From positions 1 through 54,205 of the forward strand of contig CAJQPY010000036.1 in NCBI GenBank assembly GCA_905480335.1: a DNA stretch of 54,205 bases, written 5' to 3'. The notes beneath the pieces were generated by a model. It saw only the letters and a program-made list of their open reading frames with translations. It was not told the origin of the DNA and ran no database searches. Numbering within the stretch: the stretch's first letter is position 1; each line of letters starts with the position of its first letter. This DNA is from an uncultured Ilumatobacter sp. (GTDB lineage Bacteria > Actinomycetota > Acidimicrobiia > Acidimicrobiales > Ilumatobacteraceae). A program made the position numbers and the translations under genes. Below, in pieces: positions 8,259 to 16,822 of the stretch.

Positions 8259-8828
8259 GTGTTCTTGACGTCACCCCAGACGAAGGGTCGCCTGCTGCTG
8301 GCCACACCGCCGCTGTCTGACCCGAACTTTGACCGTACCGTTGTCTACGTGCTCGAGCACCACGAGGACGGCGCGATCGGGCTGATCCTGAATCGGCCGA
8401 CCGACGAAGTGCTCACAGAGCCTCTCGATCGCTGGGTCGACCTCCAGTCGACACCGTCGTCGATTTTTATTGGCGGCCCGGTCGATACGAACGCAATGAT
8501 CGCGATGGCGACCACCAAGGAACTGCTGAACGACTCGACCGACCTGCTGACACCGATCAGCGGATTGGTTGCATCAACTGACCTCTCGGCCGATCCGGCG
8601 ATCGTTGCGGCACATGTCGACGCAGTCCGGATATTTCGCGGCTATGCCGGATGGGGCGCCGGGCAACTCGATCTTGAGCTAGAGGAAGGTGCGTGGCTTC
8701 TCCTCGACGCCGAGATCGGCGATGTGTTCTCCCACCGACCTGACGATCTGTGGCACCACGTACTGCGCCGCCAACCAGGTCGATTGAGCTGGCTGGCGCT
8801 GGCCCCGGACGACCTCAGCTTGAACTGA
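8259..8828 (+). CDS. yqgE: YqgE/AlgH family protein (UPF0301)
   Basis: A 189-residue protein with the family's opening TKGRLLLATPPLSDPNFDRTVVYVLEH, GAIGLILNRPT, and IFIGGPVD; the C-terminal RIFRGYAGWGAGQLDLEL segment is also diagnostic. The biochemical role is unknown; members occur in many bacteria and the alginate-regulator label is historical. The start is GTG at 8259 with a CAGACT box six bases upstream, compatible with a leaderless mRNA. It is divergent from argC and converges on the ACT-domain gene with a 14-base overlap of their 3' ends. Confidence 0.92.
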   Translation: MFLTSPQTKGRLLLATPPLSDPNFDRTVVYVLEHHEDGAIGLILNRPTDEVLTEPLDRWVDLQSTPSSIFIGGPVDTNAMIAMATTKELLNDSTDLLTPISGLVASTDLSADPAIVAAHVDAVRIFRGYAGWGAGQLDLELEEGAWLLLDAEIGDVFSHRPDDLWHHVLRRQPGRLSWLALAPDDLSLN

Positions 8829-9213
8829 TGCGCAATACGGCGATCGCGTCGTCTACCCGATCGATCGGCACCAACAAATGGTCGTGGTGGTAGCCAGCAA
8901 GCACGTTGCACGGGATCCCGGCGTCGCCGAGGACCTTCGAGAAAGCTGCGGTGAGACCGACCGCCTCGAGACTCGACTGTACCGTCAGCGACAGCCACGC
9001 CATTTCGACCACGGTCGGGAGACCGGCTCGACGTGCCGACTCGATCGGAAGCACCAGCGTCGTGGAGGTGCCCTCTTTGACCATCCCGTGCGCTGCCGCG
9101 AGCAGCCCGGGCGTGGGCACCTCCACCGCCACGAAGGTGAACACCCCCGGTCGTCGCTGGACGTCGAGTGAGGCGAGCATCGCCTCCAGGTCGGTTGCTC
9201 CCGGTGCCGTCAC
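8815..9213 (-). CDS. ACT-domain protein downstream of pheT
   Basis: A 132-residue protein resembling the small stand-alone ACT-domain family (COG3602-like): TDLEAMLASLDVQRRPGVFTF at the N-terminus, a middle ESARRAGLP segment, then LTVQSSLEAVGLTAAFSKVLGDAGIPCNVLAGYHHDH, which is the ACT-like ligand-sensing part. ACT domains commonly bind amino acids. It starts at GTG 9213, four bases after the pheT stop, and is co-transcribed with pheST, so an amino-acid-sensing role tied to phenylalanine is tempting but unproven. The long frame up to 9768 is antisense-type sequence over pheT and is not part of the gene. Confidence 0.8.
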   Translation of the reverse strand: MTAPGATDLEAMLASLDVQRRPGVFTFVAVEVPTPGLLAAAHGMVKEGTSTTLVLPIESARRAGLPTVVEMAWLSLTVQSSLEAVGLTAAFSKVLGDAGIPCNVLAGYHHDHLLVPIDRVDDAIAVLRISSS

Positions 9214-9217
9214 CGGA

Positions 9218-11581
9218 TCAGCTTCGCAGCTCGGCGCCCAGTTTTGTCGCTGCGGCCTCGATGCCGCGACGAATCTCCGCTGTATCGGCATCGGTGAGGC
9301 TACGATCGGTCGCCTGGAAGCGAAGTCGGAAACCAAGCGCTCGGGATCCCGGCAAGTCAGGGTCGCGATAGTTGTCGAACAGGTCGAGATCGACGAGGTA
9401 CTTGCCCGCTCCCTGTCGGACCACCTTCTCGAGTTTTTCTGCTGACACGTCATCGCTGAGACGGAACGACAGGTCGAGGTCGCTCGACGGGTACCGGCTC
9501 GTCGCCTTCCACTGGACTGGCTTGGGTTCACGAGCAAGGAACTGGTCGAGGTCGATTTCGAGGATGGCGACTCGCTCGGTGACACCAAACGCCGCGAGCA
9601 CATCGGGTGCGATCTCGCCGACAGCACCGAGCGGCACCTTCCCGGCCTGCAGTGTTGCCGAGCGGGTGGCATGAAGCCCCAACGGCACCCGATTCTGATC
9701 GACCCGTGCGCCCCCACCGAGCGCTGCGGTGATCTCTCGCCACACGGCCATCGCCTCGGGCGCCTCACTGCCGGCGAGCACGACGGTCAGCGCCTCGTAC
9801 TCGTCGGGAAGGTCGCCCGCTCCTGGCGGGTAGACGTGACCGATCTCGAAGAACCGGGCACCGGTCCGGCGGTGTGATTCGTTGAACGCGATCGCCTGCT
9901 GCAGCCCAGGCCGCAAAGATGTACGCAGGACACTCTCGTCGGACACGAGCGGGTTCGTTATTGTGATCGATTCGCCTTCAAGGCCAGCCTTCTCGAGCGT
10001 GTCCGGTGCGAGGAAGGGATTGGGCATCGCCTCGGAGATCCCCAACCCGAGCAGCACGTCTCGGAGTTCTCGACGGCGCTGCTGACGAACTGTCAGACCA
10101 CCGTGGTCGGACGATATCGGAACCCGCTTGCCGAGGCGGTCGTAGCCGTAGTGGCGGGCAACTTCTTCGATGACGTCGATCTCTGCGGTCGAGTCGAGTC
10201 GCCACGTCGGTAAGTCGACGGTCCGGGTGCCGCCCGTACCGCTGACGGTGTAGCCGATCGGGTCCAGCAGCTTCGGCAAGTCGTCCGCGACCAGTTCGGT
10301 TCCCAGGATGCGGTTCACGTTGGCGATCCGGACCTCGACGGGACGGTATTGTTCGGGCAGATCCTCGGATCGGGCGTCAGCGGCGCCGGAGTGCACGACG
10401 AGGTCGGGGCAGGTTTCCTCCAGCAACTCCACGAACCGGGCGACCGCCGTCGGCATGCCGTACGGGTCGACACCGCGCTCGAACCGTTGCGATGCCTCGG
10501 ATCGTAGGCCGGTTCGGGTCACCGTTCGGCCGATGCCGACGAGCTCGAACCATGCCATCTCTAGTGCGACCGTCGTAGTCGCGTCCGAGATCTCAGAATC
10601 GAGACCGCCCATGATCCCGCCGACGCCGATCGGCACGTCGTTGGCGTCGCAGATCAGCAGATCGTTAGTCGAGAACGTGCGGTCTTCCCCGTCGAGCGTG
10701 ACCAGGTGCTCACCGTCGGTTGCGAGCCGAACGCGGAACCCGCCACCGCCGAGGGTGTCGAGGTCGTACGCGTGGTTCGGCTGGTTCAGTTCGAGCATCA
10801 CATAGTTGCTGACATCGACGACGTTGCTAATCGGCCGCATTCCGGCAGCGGTCAGTCGGCGCTGCATCCATTCGGCCGACTCGCCCACCGCCACACCGGA
10901 GATGACCGTCGACGTGAACCGAGAGCAGCGTTCTCCGTCGACCAATTCGACTGGCGTTGTGCGCTCCTCACCGTCGACCTTGAGCCCCGGCGTCGGCGGA
11001 CGGAACTCGACGCCCATCTTTGCTGCCAGGTCGCGGGCGATACCCACGTACCCCCAGCAGTCGGGACGATTGCGGGTGACGTCGGCGTCGATCAGCACGT
11101 CGGGATCAATCCCGAGGGCATCGCCATACGGCAGACCAAGGGCGGTTCCGGCCGGCAGAACTCGGATTCCCGAGTGGTCCTCGCCGAGGCCAAGCTCCTG
11201 CGCAGAGCACAACATGCCCTCAGAGTCGATGCCGAGGATGCCGCGACGCTCGATCGTCATGCCGTTGGGCATCGTGGTGCCGAGCGTGGCGAGTGGGACG
11301 ATGTCGTCGGCAGAGATGTTGCTCGCTCCACACCAAACATGCCGTTCGTTGCCATCGCCCACATCGACGTAGACCCGCTGCACCTTCGCCGCATCGGGAT
11401 GCGCTTCGAGGCGGAGGATGCGAGCGGTGACCACACCGTCGACCGTCTCACCGATGGCCTCGATCGCGTCGACCTCAAGGCCGAGCGAGGTCAGTGCGTC
11501 GGCGACGCGTTGGACAGCGTCGGCGTCGGTTGGGTCACCGAAGTCGCCGTATTCGTTGAGCCAGGAAAGAAGAATTTTCAT
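9218..11581 (-). CDS. pheT: Phenylalanine-tRNA ligase beta subunit
   Basis: A 787-residue beta subunit of the heterotetrameric enzyme that charges tRNA-Phe. Domain order is as expected: N-terminal MKILLSWLNEYG, tRNA-binding OB fold (VVTARILRLEAHPDAAKVQRVYVD, about residues 48-71), B3/B4 editing region (NVVDVSNYVMLELNQPNHAYD), B5, and the C-terminal anticodon-binding ferredoxin-like domain (SSDLDLSFRLSDDVSAEKLEKVVR). The start ATG is 15 bases after pheS. It is of full length and looks intact. Confidence 0.97.
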   Translation of the reverse strand: MKILLSWLNEYGDFGDPTDADAVQRVADALTSLGLEVDAIEAIGETVDGVVTARILRLEAHPDAAKVQRVYVDVGDGNERHVWCGASNISADDIVPLATLGTTMPNGMTIERRGILGIDSEGMLCSAQELGLGEDHSGIRVLPAGTALGLPYGDALGIDPDVLIDADVTRNRPDCWGYVGIARDLAAKMGVEFRPPTPGLKVDGEERTTPVELVDGERCSRFTSTVISGVAVGESAEWMQRRLTAAGMRPISNVVDVSNYVMLELNQPNHAYDLDTLGGGGFRVRLATDGEHLVTLDGEDRTFSTNDLLICDANDVPIGVGGIMGGLDSEISDATTTVALEMAWFELVGIGRTVTRTGLRSEASQRFERGVDPYGMPTAVARFVELLEETCPDLVVHSGAADARSEDLPEQYRPVEVRIANVNRILGTELVADDLPKLLDPIGYTVSGTGGTRTVDLPTWRLDSTAEIDVIEEVARHYGYDRLGKRVPISSDHGGLTVRQQRRRELRDVLLGLGISEAMPNPFLAPDTLEKAGLEGESITITNPLVSDESVLRTSLRPGLQQAIAFNESHRRTGARFFEIGHVYPPGAGDLPDEYEALTVVLAGSEAPEAMAVWREITAALGGGARVDQNRVPLGLHATRSATLQAGKVPLGAVGEIAPDVLAAFGVTERVAILEIDLDQFLAREPKPVQWKATSRYPSSDLDLSFRLSDDVSAEKLEKVVRQGAGKYLVDLDLFDNYRDPDLPGSRALGFRLRFQATDRSLTDADTAEIRRGIEAAATKLGAELRS

Positions 11582-11596
11582 GATGACTGCGCTCCC

Positions 11597-12610
11597 TCAG
11601 AACTGTTCAACGAATCGGAGATCATCGGAGAACATCTCACGGATGTCGGCCACACCGTGGCGCATGATCGCCATCCGATCGATGCCGAATCCGAAGGCGA
11701 AGCCACTCCACTCCTCCGGGTCGACCCCACCAGCGCGGAGCACGTTCGGGTGGACCATTCCACTCCCCCCAAGTTCGATCCATGATCCGTCGGGGCGCTG
11801 AATGTCGAACTCTGCGGACGGTTCGGTAAATGGGAAATAGCTCGGCCGCAGTCGAGAGTTCCACCCCTTGCCAAAGAAAGCCTTGGTAAATGCATCGATC
11901 GTGCCGGCCAGGTCGGCCATCGAAATGTCGCGATCGATAACCAGGCCCTCGATCTGATGGAACACCGGCATGTGGGTGGCGTCGGGGGTATCTCGTCGGA
12001 AAACACGACCCGGGGCGATGATCCGGATCGGTGGCTCCTCGTCGAGCATTGTGCGGATCTGGACAGGTGACGTGTGCGTTCGCAGCACCGTGGTGCCGGC
12101 CTCTCCTTCGGGCGGTACGTGATCGACGAAGAGCGTGTCCCACTCGCCGCGCGCTGGGTGGCCGATCGGCATGTTAAGCGCTTCGAAGTTGTGCCAGTCG
12201 GTCTCGACCTCGGGTCCCTCTGCTACGCGGAAACCGAGTCCGACGAACACATCCTCGAGGCGCTCCCAGGCCTGAGTCACCAGGTGGGCGTGCCCACGCT
12301 TCGGTTTGCCGAGGTACTCGGTGAGGTCTATCCGTTCCGCCTCGACCTGAATACGTATGGCGTCCGCAGCAACGGCCGTTCGGCGTCTCTCAAGTGCGGC
12401 ATCAATAGCGGCCATCGCCGCATTGATGGCCGCGCCGGCCTCCTTCTTGGCGTCGATCGACTCAAGTGATCCCAGTTGCTTCTTCAACCCGGCGAGTTCG
12501 CCCTTCTTTCCCGCGTAGCGGGTGGTCATGGCGGCAACTGCGTCGGGGCTGTCGGCTTGAGCGATGTCTGCGAGCGCCGCGTCACGGGCGGTGGTGATAT
12601 CGGAAATCAA
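11597..12610 (-). CDS. pheS: Phenylalanine-tRNA ligase alpha subunit
   Basis: A 337-residue class II synthetase catalytic subunit. It has the N-terminal coiled-coil (ALADIAQADS to AALERRRTAVAADAIR), motif 2-type residues RVFRRDTPDATHMPVFHQIEGL, and the motif 3 segment GFAFGFGIDRMAIMRHGV. The start is TTG at 12610: it has the best ribosome site around, AAAGGA followed by six bases, and places the protein at normal family length. The promoter is upstream on the minus strand (see the leader entry). Confidence 0.96.
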   Translation of the reverse strand: MISDITTARDAALADIAQADSPDAVAAMTTRYAGKKGELAGLKKQLGSLESIDAKKEAGAAINAAMAAIDAALERRRTAVAADAIRIQVEAERIDLTEYLGKPKRGHAHLVTQAWERLEDVFVGLGFRVAEGPEVETDWHNFEALNMPIGHPARGEWDTLFVDHVPPEGEAGTTVLRTHTSPVQIRTMLDEEPPIRIIAPGRVFRRDTPDATHMPVFHQIEGLVIDRDISMADLAGTIDAFTKAFFGKGWNSRLRPSYFPFTEPSAEFDIQRPDGSWIELGGSGMVHPNVLRAGGVDPEEWSGFAFGFGIDRMAIMRHGVADIREMFSDDLRFVEQF

Positions 12611-12720
12611 GAGGTGTCCTTTCGAAGGAACGGTGTGAGCAGGAGCGTTCTAGGTCCCCGGTTTCAGTCAGGGTCCGGAAATCGCTGCAACTGCGTCTTC
12701 ACTGTGAGAATCGTAGCGGC
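12611..12720 (-). promoter_or_regulatory. pheST promoter and leader with ribosome binding site
   Basis: On the minus strand a TACGAT box (12715-12710) is a reasonable -10, which would give a leader of about 90 bases. The leader ends in AAAGGA six bases before the TTG start of pheS. I found no phenylalanine-rich leader peptide and no T-box-like element. The rest of the 12721-12816 gap holds only the likely upstream region of the divergent hydrolase gene. Confidence 0.45.
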
Positions 12721-12816
12721 TGGCCGAGCGCCGATCATGGATCAACTTCGCATGGTGATCCGCCGAGGCGCGGTCGCCGGTCGCGATCAGATGGGGCGTT
12801 CTGACAACATGAACCC

Positions 12817-13755
12817 ATGGATCCATTGACGTACCGAATGATCGCAGTCAACGACGTCGAGTTGCAGGTCTCGGTCACAAACAGAGGTGGAGCTGCGGGG
12901 CTGGTTTTACTCTTACATGGCTTCCCGGAACTGGCCTTCTCCTGGCGCCACCAAATCCAGGCCCTCGCTGACGCCGGTTACGAGGTATGGGCACCTAACC
13001 TCCGCGGGTACGGAGAATCGTCGAAACCTCCCAAGGTGTCCGATTATTCAATGGACCGGTTGCTGAGCGACATCGCATCTCTCATCGACGAATCGGGCCG
13101 CAGCGACGTCACGCTGGTGGGCCATGATTGGGGTGCTGCGCAGGCGTGGATGTTCGCCATTCGCCGCGTCCGACCGATTCACCGGCTGGTGATTATGAAT
13201 GTTCCTCACCCAACGTGCATGCGACGAGAACTGCGTTCGTTACGGCAGCTCCGCAAGTCCTGGTACATCTTCTTCTTCCAAATCCCATGGCTCCCAGAGA
13301 AGTTGCTCTGCGCCCGCAGGGCACAGGCAGTCGCTAACTCTTTCGAAAAAATGGCAGTTGACAAAAGCAGATTCCCTGCACCGGTTACCGACGTTTACCG
13401 AGAATCAGCACTCCGTCGCGATGCAATGCGGTCGATGATTAACTATTACCGTTCGGCGCTGCGCGGGGCCCGATCCGGGGCGCGCGAGGAGCTTCCCGTC
13501 ATCGCAATCCCAACGCTGATGCTGTGGGGCCTCGAGGACAAGGCGCTCTCGAGGGAGACAACAGAGGGAACGGCCCAGCACGTTGCCGACCTCACGCTCC
13601 GGTTCCTTCCCGGCGTGTCCCACTGGATACAACAGGAGGCGCCGGAGATCGTCAACGCAATGCTGCTCGCCTGGCTCGCCGACGAACTCGTCCCGGAGGC
13701 AGATGACATCATCGCTGAACGGCTCGAAGACCCCGCCGAGCACCGCTCGACTTGA
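12817..13755 (+). CDS. Alpha/beta hydrolase, epoxide hydrolase-like
   Basis: A 312-residue alpha/beta-hydrolase fold protein. HGFPELAFSWRHQI (34-47) is the HGxP oxyanion motif of epoxide hydrolases; the nucleophile is Asp104 in GHDWGAAQAW, where lipases would have Ser. The acid lies in LWGLEDKAL, and the base is His in GVSHWIQQEAP. Asp nucleophile with Trp next to it points to an epoxide hydrolase or haloalkane dehalogenase relative; the HGFP motif favours epoxide hydrolase. It stands alone on the plus strand between pheS and the rRNA methyltransferase, an accessory insertion in a housekeeping stretch. The substrate is unknown. Confidence 0.87.
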   Translation: MDPLTYRMIAVNDVELQVSVTNRGGAAGLVLLLHGFPELAFSWRHQIQALADAGYEVWAPNLRGYGESSKPPKVSDYSMDRLLSDIASLIDESGRSDVTLVGHDWGAAQAWMFAIRRVRPIHRLVIMNVPHPTCMRRELRSLRQLRKSWYIFFFQIPWLPEKLLCARRAQAVANSFEKMAVDKSRFPAPVTDVYRESALRRDAMRSMINYYRSALRGARSGAREELPVIAIPTLMLWGLEDKALSRETTEGTAQHVADLTLRFLPGVSHWIQQEAPEIVNAMLLAWLADELVPEADDIIAERLEDPAEHRST

Positions 13756-13888
13756 CCACGCCGCTGGTGAGCGTTGTCACGGACGCAATCATGCAATCCT
13801 CAGTCAGCTCGGGGAGCCGTGAGACGTACAATCCTCAGAAGTTACGAATCGGTTTGGGTCTAGCGCTATGTGCGACGGCGTGTGGGTC

Positions 13889-14671
13889 TCACATCTCGTA
13901 GCCACGTTGACGAGCGACTTCGAAGACCAAGATGGTGGCGGCCATTGCGACGTTGAGTGACTCGCTGCGGCCGCGGTGTCGGATCGTCAGCCATGTCCCG
14001 ATTGGACCGTGAGTATCGTCCCACTCGTCGGGCAACCCGGCCGCCTCGTTGCCCATCACGATCGCAAGTCGCCCCGTGAGATCAGCGGCCGTGTGCTCAA
14101 TAACCGTTCGGCCGGGAAACGTGTGGCTACTCGTCCCGGCGAGCAGGAACCCGGCATCGGCCACGTCATCAAGGTTCGCAACGACGACTGGCACGTGGAA
14201 CAGAGCTCCTGCAGAGGCCCGGACCGCCTTTGGATTGAAAGCATCCGCACTGCCCGGCGTGAGGACAACGACGTCGGCACCCGCAGCTTCTGCGGACCGC
14301 AGTATCGTTCCAAGGTTCCCAGGGTCACCGATCTGGTCTAACACCACGGCGAAACTCGAATGGGCCAGCACCTCCGCTGCGTTGCGATCGGGCAGCTCGA
14401 CGAGAACCAACGGGGCCTGAGGGCTGTGCGTTGTAGCAACCTTCTCGAATACACCGGCAGCGAGGTCTGCGAGCGGTCCGGCGCCCGTGATTTCGACCTC
14501 GCTCCCCTTTGGGCGATATTGACTGACGCAGATCCAGCCTGCACCCACAGCCTCTGCTGCAAACACTGGCCCTTCGATGACGAACAGACCTTCGTCTTGG
14601 CGTGCACTCCGCCGAGCGAGGAGTCGACGGAGCCGCTGTACCTGCTTGTTCGTGAAACCGAGGTCGCCCAT
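13889..14671 (-). CDS. TrmH/SpoU-family RNA 2'-O-methyltransferase
   Basis: A 260-residue SPOUT methyltransferase. The N-terminal substrate-binding domain reads RLLARRSARQDEGLFVIEGP. The C-terminal knotted domain has the three family motifs: DQIGDPGNLGTILRSAEAAGA, IVMGNEAAGLPDEW, and LTIRHRGRSESLNVAMAATIL. These enzymes methylate ribose in 23S rRNA or tRNA using S-adenosylmethionine. Homologues commonly lie between rplT and pheS, as here, which supports a ribosomal substrate. Carotenoid oxygenase and epoxide hydrolase genes break up that neighbourhood in this genome. The exact target nucleotide cannot be told. Confidence 0.92.
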   Translation of the reverse strand: MGDLGFTNKQVQRLRRLLARRSARQDEGLFVIEGPVFAAEAVGAGWICVSQYRPKGSEVEITGAGPLADLAAGVFEKVATTHSPQAPLVLVELPDRNAAEVLAHSSFAVVLDQIGDPGNLGTILRSAEAAGADVVVLTPGSADAFNPKAVRASAGALFHVPVVVANLDDVADAGFLLAGTSSHTFPGRTVIEHTAADLTGRLAIVMGNEAAGLPDEWDDTHGPIGTWLTIRHRGRSESLNVAMAATILVFEVARQRGYEM

Positions 14672-14734
14672 CGAGTCATTCTGTCGGCAGAACGGTCGGT
14701 CCAGGCGACCGGAATCGAGAACTCAACGCAGAAC

Positions 14735-16135
14735 TCACTCGTCGGCGTACCACGCTCCATGGAACCCAATCGGCACCCGCGCTGCCATTTTCACCCGGGC
14801 AATCGGACCGGCCTCGACGTCACGAGCATCAAGAATAACCAATTCCGACCGTTCGGTTTCCCGATCGCTGACGAACGTCATCAGCCAACCGTCGTCCTCC
14901 GCTGTACCCGTCGAGTCTGGGGCGAACGCATGTTCGCCGCTGACCTCACTGTCGGCGTAGTAAAAGGCGGCGGAGGAGCCGGTAGCGAAGTCGTATTTGA
15001 CGACGCCATGGAAATCGAAGTTGAACTCCCAGGTCCGTTGCGGGCAGTCGTAGCCGTAGCGGTTCCGAAGTCCGGTGAAGTTTTCGTTGATCCGAGGAAA
15101 CTCACCGGCAACATCATCGGTCTGGGAGTGGGAGACAGCGCCAGATGCCAGGTCGATTGTCCACTGCCAGGGCATCGGCTCCCGTGCCGCTCCCGGCTCG
15201 TCCGAGAACTGGAATCCACCAGGCATGTCGGCCATTCTCGGTGCCCGGATCTGCAGAGTTTCACCGTTATCCCAGGCATTGAAGAAGTGGACGACATAGC
15301 AGTTGTCGGTCTCGAACCAGCGCACGTCACCTGCTGAGCCTCGACGCGGAACGATGCCAATGCGAGTGCCATTGTCAGGGCGCCAGCTAATCGCCTCACC
15401 GCCCGACAACAATGCTCCGAGATCAAACACTGCAGGCGCATCAAGGAAAACCGCATAGTTCTCGGTGATCACGAAGTCATGCATCATCACACCGGCCGGC
15501 AAGTCGATATCGATGCTGTGCACCAACGCGCCAGACTCGTCAACCTCGTGGTACCGGAGGTACGGCTCCTCGGCGCTGTACCCGAAAAACAACATGTGCC
15601 CGGTAACCGGATCGACCTTCGGGTGCGCTGTACATGGCCCGACGAGCTTTCCGCCGAAATCGTGCTCTCCGATCGTCATGATATCACGGCTGAACTCAGT
15701 CGGAGGCCCGGCCTCCATTAACGAAAAGTACTTACCGGCGTGCCGAATCGTTGCCGTGTTGGCGGTGTTCTTTAGGATCCCTGCCTCGCCAACCACGTCA
15801 GCCGCCGGCAGCTGGAAGTTGGCCATGCCACCAAAACACGATTGATTGCGGGTCCGCTCTGCGAGGAGCCCTTTCGACTCGATCCAACGGTTCGAGTAGC
15901 TGGCCGTTCCGTCCGCGATGTAGACGGCATGCAGCATGCCGTCGCCATCGAACGGATGGTAGGCACCCATCGGCGCGAACTGAGGGTTCGGTCCTGTTCG
16001 AACGAACATGCCACGGAGCTCCGGAGGAATCTCTCCGACCACCTCAAGCGCCTCATCGTCGCGTTCGTCGAAGACTGGGGCCATCAATCCTTGAAGGAAG
16101 GGGGTCTGCCAGGTGTCGTGCTCTGTGGCGCTCAC
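14735..16135 (-). CDS. Carotenoid cleavage oxygenase family protein
   Basis: Non-haem iron oxygenase of the carotenoid/apocarotenoid/lignostilbene cleavage family, 466 residues. The four iron-binding histidines are visible: His171 (CTAHPKVDP), His219 (MMHDFVITENY), His283 (YVVHFFNAWD) and His459 (GFHGAWYADE). The blade motifs FVRTGPNPQFAP and HPFDGDGMLHAV near the N-terminus also fit. I use GTG 16135 as start: the nearest ATG upstream (16207) lies inside the rplT terminator hairpin. These enzymes split polyene or stilbene double bonds; the substrate is not predictable. No carotenoid biosynthesis genes are nearby, so the product may serve signalling, retinal supply or degradation. Confidence 0.9.
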   Translation of the reverse strand: MSATEHDTWQTPFLQGLMAPVFDERDDEALEVVGEIPPELRGMFVRTGPNPQFAPMGAYHPFDGDGMLHAVYIADGTASYSNRWIESKGLLAERTRNQSCFGGMANFQLPAADVVGEAGILKNTANTATIRHAGKYFSLMEAGPPTEFSRDIMTIGEHDFGGKLVGPCTAHPKVDPVTGHMLFFGYSAEEPYLRYHEVDESGALVHSIDIDLPAGVMMHDFVITENYAVFLDAPAVFDLGALLSGGEAISWRPDNGTRIGIVPRRGSAGDVRWFETDNCYVVHFFNAWDNGETLQIRAPRMADMPGGFQFSDEPGAAREPMPWQWTIDLASGAVSHSQTDDVAGEFPRINENFTGLRNRYGYDCPQRTWEFNFDFHGVVKYDFATGSSAAFYYADSEVSGEHAFAPDSTGTAEDDGWLMTFVSDRETERSELVILDARDVEAGPIARVKMAARVPIGFHGAWYADE

Positions 16136-16186
16136 ACCCCGATCATTGCACCTCAGATCGGTCGCCAGCGACCACTGAAAACGGCG

Positions 16187-16215
16187 AAGGGGCCGTGCAA
16201 TCGGCACGGCCCCTT
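16187..16215 (-). terminator. Rho-independent-type terminator after rplT
   Basis: A perfect 12-bp inverted repeat (AAGGGGCCGTGC and its complement) with a five-base loop lies 21 bases after the rplT stop. On the minus strand it is followed by CGCCGTTTTC, a short T run. It should end the infC-rpmI-rplT transcript and separates it from the carotenoid oxygenase gene. Confidence 0.75.
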
Positions 16216-16236
16216 CAAGATTCGGTGATTATCCGC

Positions 16237-16590
16237 TCAGAGAGCGGCTTTGGCGTTGCCAACCAGCTTCGAGAAGGCCGCAGCATCGGTGACGGCGATC
16301 TCGGCCAGGATCTTTCGGTCGACCTCGATGCCCGCGGCGTTCAGGCCGGCGATGAACCGGCTGTAGCTCATGTCGTTCTGACGGCAAGCTGCGTTGATCC
16401 GCTGAATCCACAGACGGCGCATCTCGCCCTTGCGAGCACGACGATCGCGGAAGGCATAGTTGCCCGACCGCATGACCTGCTCGTTGGCGGCCCGGAACGA
16501 ACGGCTCTTATTCCCGTAGTAGCCCTTGGCCTGCTTTAGGACCTTCTTGTGACGGTTCGTCTTCGTGACGCCGCGCTTGACTCGTGCCAT
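16237..16590 (-). CDS. rplT: 50S ribosomal protein L20
   Basis: 117 residues, starting [16 protein letters not shown] and continuing with the L20 pattern [43 protein letters not shown]20 binds 23S rRNA early in 50S assembly. A strong AAGGAG lies seven to eight bases before the ATG. Last gene of infC-rpmI-rplT, followed by a clear terminator. In other bacteria L20 represses this operon by binding its mRNA. Confidence 0.98.
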   Translation of the reverse strand: MARVKRGVTKTNRHKKVLKQAKGYYGNKSRSFRAANEQVMRSGNYAFRDRRARKGEMRRLWIQRINAACRQNDMSYSRFIAGLNAAGIEVDRKILAEIAVTDAAAFSKLVGNAKAAL

Positions 16591-16623
16591 TGATCTTCTC
16601 CTTCTCTTACTTCAACGTCTCGA

Positions 16624-16821
16624 TCAGCGTTCGGCCAGCAGCCGCTTAATCTTCTTTGCATCGCCGGGATGGACGTCTTGGTCCTGCTCCAACCGACGCT
16701 TGTGACGTGATGACTTTTTCTCGAACAGATGCTGGTTGTTCGCCTGCTCGCGACGGAGCTTGCCTGTCCCCGTCTTCTTGAACCGCTTCGCAGCAGTCTT
16801 CGATGTCTTCATCTTCGGCAT
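16624..16821 (-). CDS. rpmI: 50S ribosomal protein L35
   Basis: 65 residues, MPKMKTSKTAAKRFKKTGTGKLRR at the N-terminus, very basic, of normal length. AAGGAG sits six bases upstream of the ATG. It starts one base after the infC stop codon, so translation is probably coupled to infC. Confidence 0.98.
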   Translation of the reverse strand: MPKMKTSKTAAKRFKKTGTGKLRREQANNQHLFEKKSSRHKRRLEQDQDVHPGDAKKIKRLLAER

Positions 16822-16822
16822 C

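Noticed and set aside
9214..9768. N-terminal extension of the ACT-domain protein to 317 residues
   Set aside because: The extra part overlaps pheT in another frame and is Arg/Ser-rich; the family begins near TDLEAML.
10706..11785. 359-codon plus-strand open frame opposite pheT
   Set aside because: Lies wholly antisense to the conserved pheT and pheS genes; composition (His/Asp/Arg-rich) is typical of the shadow of a high-GC gene.
14360..15337. 325-codon plus-strand open frame opposite the rRNA methyltransferase and carotenoid oxygenase
   Set aside because: Spans two real genes antisense and their gap; the opposite strand shows complete catalytic motifs.
16136..16207. Upstream ATG extension of the carotenoid oxygenase
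   Set aside because: The ATG at 16207 is inside the rplT terminator hairpin and the extension has no similarity to the family N-terminus.
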